A stretch of DNA of 62,951 nucleotides, taken from Saprospiraceae bacterium. Lineage in GTDB: Bacteria; Bacteroidota; Bacteroidia; Chitinophagales; Saprospiraceae. Positions 60,208-62,951 of this stretch are shown here, one piece after another. The position numbers and the translations under genes were made by a program. Under the pieces are notes generated by a model. It saw only the letters and a list, made by a program, of their open reading frames with translations, was not told the DNA's origin and ran no database searches. The DNA is taken from contig JABWBR010000022.1 in the NCBI GenBank assembly GCA_013360405.1, positions 1 to 62,951 on the forward strand, read 5' to 3'. Positions within the stretch are counted from its first letter, which is position 1; each line of letters starts with the position of its first letter.

Positions 60208-60903
60208 ATGAAAAGGAAAGGTCATTACTTGCGAAGAGTGTTCGTATGGCAGCTTCCGGTGCGGGTATACCACTGGCTCAACGCATTGGTGATAGTGGCT
60301 TTATGTGCCACGGGCTACCTCATTGGCAGTCCGCCGGCAATCATGTCCAATGCGGAGGCGTCACATCGCTATTTATTCGGCATCATCAGGTTTATACACT
60401 TTGTGGCTGCGTATATCTTCTTCTTCAATTTCATTTTCCGCATTTACTGGGGGTTCGTAGGCAACAAATACGCCGACTGGAAGAATTTTGTGCCTACCAA
60501 TAAACAGTATTTCCAGAACATGTGGGAGGTTTTGAAACTGGACATATTTATGATGAAAGGCAAAGAGAACCGGGCAATCGGGCACAATGCGCTTGCCGGA
60601 TTTACTTATTTTCTCACCTTCATCGCTTTTCTCATTCAATGCATCACAGGTTTCGGGTTATATGCATCGATGACAGACTGGTGGTTTGCCGATATGTTTG
60701 TATGGGTGTCTAATGCCTTTGGCGGCGATTTTGCGCTGCGCAACTGGCACCATGCAGCCATGTGGTTTTTCATCCTTTTTGCCATGGTACACGTATACCT
60801 GGTATTCTACCATGACTATGTAGAAGGCCGCGGCGAGATCTCCTCGATGGGAGGTGGATGGAAGTTTATTGAAGAGGAAGTTTTTGAGGAGGAGAAGGCG
60901 TGA
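60208..60903 (+). CDS. hyaC: [NiFe]-hydrogenase b-type cytochrome subunit
   Basis: 231 residues, four membrane segments (about 24-44, 58-78, 130-150, 180-200). Haem ligand histidines are in V-Y-H-W-L-N, S-H-R-Y-L-F, R-F-I-H-F-V and W-H-H-A-A-M-W, as in the HyaC/HupC family. It accepts electrons from the small subunit and gives them to the quinone pool. Tail rich in glutamate. Confidence 0.95.
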   Translation: MKRKGHYLRRVFVWQLPVRVYHWLNALVIVALCATGYLIGSPPAIMSNAEASHRYLFGIIRFIHFVAAYIFFFNFIFRIYWGFVGNKYADWKNFVPTNKQYFQNMWEVLKLDIFMMKGKENRAIGHNALAGFTYFLTFIAFLIQCITGFGLYASMTDWWFADMFVWVSNAFGGDFALRNWHHAAMWFFILFAMVHVYLVFYHDYVEGRGEISSMGGGWKFIEEEVFEEEKA

Positions 60904-60908
60904 TTTGA

Positions 60909-61017
60909 GTTGTCGGTTGTCGGTTATCGGTTGTCAGTTCCAAATACCTTCATTAGCCTAATCTGTAAATTCAAGCGATAAAAGAGAACCGACAACTGAG
61001 AACCGACAACTGACAAC
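60909..61017. repeat. GTTGTCGGTT two-armed array between cytochrome b and protease genes
   Basis: GTTGTCGGTTGTCGGTTATC (60909-60928) and further pairs with AGAGAACCGACAACTGAGAA (60983-61002) and further to 61017. It ends one base before the protease ATG (61019) and begins 5 bases after the cytochrome b stop. Confidence 0.9.
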
Positions 61018-61018
61018 A

Positions 61019-61483
61019 ATGAAAAATAACATCCTGGTAATGGGCCTGGGCAACCTCGTAATGGGCGATGAAGGGCTTGGCGTAGCTTTTGCCCGGGCTA
61101 TGGAAAAAGAAGACCTGCCCGAATACGTCACCGTGATGGATGGCGGCACGGGGGGCTTTCACCTCATGGGGCACCTGGAGGAGCACCCCAAAGTAATCCT
61201 CGTGGACGCCACCATGGATGGAGGTGTGCCGGGCACCATTCGCCTCATCCGGCCACGGTTTTCTTCCGATTTTCCCAAAGCTATCAGTACCCACGATATA
61301 GGTTTAAAAGACCTGATAGAGGGCATGCTTATATTGGGCAAAATGCCGGATATCTACTTATTTGTGGTAACTATTGAAACCATCCAGCCCCTTTACGTGG
61401 GTTTGACTCCGGAGATCGAGGCCGTCATTCCAAAGGTCATTCAGGAGGTGAAACAGTTGATAACGCAATTAATATCAGAATAA
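61019..61483 (+). CDS. hyaD: Hydrogenase maturation endopeptidase (HyaD/HybD family)
   Basis: 154 residues. G-L-G-N-L-V-M-G-D-E-G-L-G (E18 as nickel ligand), V-I-L-V-D-A (D) and S-T-H-D-I-G-L-K-D (H) give the three metal-binding residues of the family. It removes the C-terminal extension of the large subunit after nickel insertion. The gene is directly in the operon. Confidence 0.95.
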   Translation: MKNNILVMGLGNLVMGDEGLGVAFARAMEKEDLPEYVTVMDGGTGGFHLMGHLEEHPKVILVDATMDGGVPGTIRLIRPRFSSDFPKAISTHDIGLKDLIEGMLILGKMPDIYLFVVTIETIQPLYVGLTPEIEAVIPKVIQEVKQLITQLISE

Positions 61484-61552
61484 TCTTCGTTAAAGGGAAC
61501 TAAAATATTTCACCGGGCGTATATAATTTTATTCACTCATCCGGTTGTTGTT

Positions 61553-62788
61553 ATGCTTGCTAAAGGTATACGCCTGTACAAAAACTCATTTGCCGGCTTA
61601 TCGCGCGATATATGGCTGCTGGCGGCTGTTACGCTGCTCAACCGCGCGGGCACGATGGTCATACCGTTTATGACCGTATTTCTTACCCACCAAAAAGGAT
61701 TTACCCTGCAACAAGCAGGCTGGGTAATGACCAGCTTCGGCGTTGGTTCTGTATTGGGTTCTTATACCGGCGGCTGGCTCAGCGACCGCTACAACTTTTC
61801 CAAAGTTCAATTCTGGACCCTGTTGCTCAGCGGCATCATGTTTATCCTTCTGCAAACAGTAGACGGGGTGTGGCATATGTGTATAGCCGTCTTTGTGCTC
61901 AGTGCGATTGCCGATGCGTTCCGGCCGGCCAATATGGCGGCGGTGGCCACCTACAGCACGCCGGAGACGCGCACCCGCTCGCTTTCGCTCAACCGGCAGG
62001 CTATCAACCTGGGCTTTGCCATCGGCCCTGCCGTAGGTGGGTGGCTGGCGGCGACAAAAGGGTATAACTGGCTTTTTTGGGTAGACGGACTCACTTGTAT
62101 CGCCGCGGCTTTCCTGTTGCGCATATTGCTGACTCCTAAAGCAAGGCAAACAGAACTTGAAAAGCCCGAAGCACAAAATACCGCGGTGCTCATATCGGCA
62201 TACAGGGACTGGCACTATCTGGCGTTTATGGTCATTACCATGTTTTCGGCCATTGCCTTTATGCAATTGTTTTATACCTACCCGGTATTTCTCAAATCGG
62301 AGTACCACCTCAGCGAGGGCTATATCGGCTCGCTGATGGCACTCAACGGGTTACTCATTGCAGTCACCGAAATGCCGCTGGTATATACGCTCGAAAAGCG
62401 ATTTGCCCTGCCTGTCATGATAGGTGTGGGGTATTTTATGGTAGCGGCTTCTTTCCTCATTTTCAATATCTTTGCCGGCGGCGTGCTGATACCGTTGATA
62501 TCAATGATTGTGGTCACGTTGGGAGAGATGTTGTATTTGCCTTTTACAAACTCATTGGCGATGAGCAGGCCGCAAGCCGCCAACCGGGGGCAATATATGG
62601 CTGTGTATACGATGTCGTTTTCGATAGCTCACGTGGTAGCCCCTATGCTCGGCCTGCAGATTGCCGGACGAATGGGCTACGAAGCGCTGTGGTACGTCAC
62701 GGCCGGCTTCTGTTTTATTGCTTTTGCCGGCCTGTGGCTGCTGCGCGGCCCATTGGCTACGTCCCGGTGGGCAGCGAAATTGGTTTAA
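61553..62788 (+). CDS. MFS transporter
   Basis: 411 residues with 12 predicted membrane segments. G-G-W-L-S-D-R-Y-N (about 78-86) is the loop 2-3 motif A of the major facilitator family, and R-P-A-N-M-A-A-V-A-T-Y-S-T-P-E-T-R-T-R-S-L-S-L-N-R the loop near segment 4/5. It resembles drug/H+ antiporters of 12 segments. The substrate is unknown. It lies 69 bases after the hydrogenase protease but has no obvious link to hydrogen metabolism. The stop is followed directly by an array. Confidence 0.9.
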   Translation: MLAKGIRLYKNSFAGLSRDIWLLAAVTLLNRAGTMVIPFMTVFLTHQKGFTLQQAGWVMTSFGVGSVLGSYTGGWLSDRYNFSKVQFWTLLLSGIMFILLQTVDGVWHMCIAVFVLSAIADAFRPANMAAVATYSTPETRTRSLSLNRQAINLGFAIGPAVGGWLAATKGYNWLFWVDGLTCIAAAFLLRILLTPKARQTELEKPEAQNTAVLISAYRDWHYLAFMVITMFSAIAFMQLFYTYPVFLKSEYHLSEGYIGSLMALNGLLIAVTEMPLVYTLEKRFALPVMIGVGYFMVAASFLIFNIFAGGVLIPLISMIVVTLGEMLYLPFTNSLAMSRPQAANRGQYMAVYTMSFSIAHVVAPMLGLQIAGRMGYEALWYVTAGFCFIAFAGLWLLRGPLATSRWAAKLV

Positions 62789-62846
62789 TGTGCTGATGTG
62801 CTGATGTGCTGATGTGCTGATGTGCTGATGTGCTAATTTGCTAATG
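62789..62846. repeat. TGTGCTGA 8-base tandem array after the MFS gene
   Basis: Five exact copies of TGTGCTGA (62789-62828), then TGTGCTAA and TTTGCTAA, starting on the base after the TAA stop. The opposite arm, if it exists, would lie further on or be absent; the remaining 105 bases to the window end show no gene. Confidence 0.9.
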
Positions 62847-62951
62847 TATTACTAAATTAACGTGAGTTTTGGATAGCTTACATAAGGCATTGAGAAAACA
62901 GGGGTTAAAGACGGCTGGTTTAGCATCGTAAAAGTAGTATGCAATGACTGC

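Overview
The window looks like a chromosomal piece from a Bacteroidota bacterium, probably of the Saprospiria. The grounds are type IX secretion (T9SS) sorting domains of both kinds, a PorP/SprF protein, SprB and HYR-type surface repeats, a SusC-like/carboxypeptidase-fold outer-membrane barrel, and promoters of the Bacteroidota TAnnTTTG type. The family-level placement is an inference. No rRNA, tRNA, CRISPR array, transposase or phage gene was seen.

Layout. (1) 1-13,696: a surface-protein locus with the tail of a T9SS protein, a one-cohesin protein, a 2,136-residue protein with seven cohesin-like modules and SprB repeats, a PorP/SprF protein, a roughly 1 kb non-coding stretch with two candidate structured RNAs, and a HYR-rich protein carrying a dockerin-like pair plus a further cohesin-like module. 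Together these could form a cohesin-dockerin assembly exported by T9SS. (2) 13,697-19,723: a structured intergenic region with a candidate small RNA, yraN, an outer-membrane barrel, a small secreted protein and a serine-hydrolase lipoprotein. (3) 19,884-31,147: a caspase-centred island with a 5'-truncated SUMF1 domain, a secreted coiled-coil/barrel protein, an M48-like peptidase with TPRs, a CHASE2 protein, a FecR/TPR protein, and an opposing operon HEPN-MNT-caspase/TPR-caspase-TPR. (4) 31,292-45,474: NAD synthase, a pentapeptide protein, a papain-like lipoprotein, a di-haem cytochrome c, an epimerase and SDR pair, a delta-60 T9SS protein, a secreted protein paired with an EAD11-like membrane protein, a PcrA/UvrD helicase and an AhpD-like protein. 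(5) 45,606-51,788: a secreted protein, an SRPBCC protein, a sigma-54 response regulator, an M20 amidohydrolase and an APC permease. (6) 51,879-62,788: a membrane-bound [NiFe]-hydrogenase locus, with hypE, C, F, B, A and a small His-rich membrane protein on the minus strand, then small subunit, large subunit, cytochrome b and protease on the plus strand, then an MFS transporter. hypD is absent.

The small hydrogenase subunit has all six cysteines that hold the [4Fe-3S] cluster of oxygen-tolerant uptake hydrogenases, so this strain probably uses H2 under air.

The most unusual feature is the set of intergenic arrays. At least sixteen gene ends carry short-word repeats or palindromes within about 12 bases of the stop codon, and in at least eight cases the stop codon lies inside the repeat. 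The words differ from place to place (GTTGTCGGTT, ATGTTGGATG, AGCAGTCAG, GTGGGAGAGTGAGAG, TGTGCTGA, GTAGAGACGCAAAA, GTAACGGTGAACGTTAC, GGTGACG with a 26-28 base period), but most arrays are laid out as two complementary arms that would fold in RNA. One family has entered coding sequence in frame.
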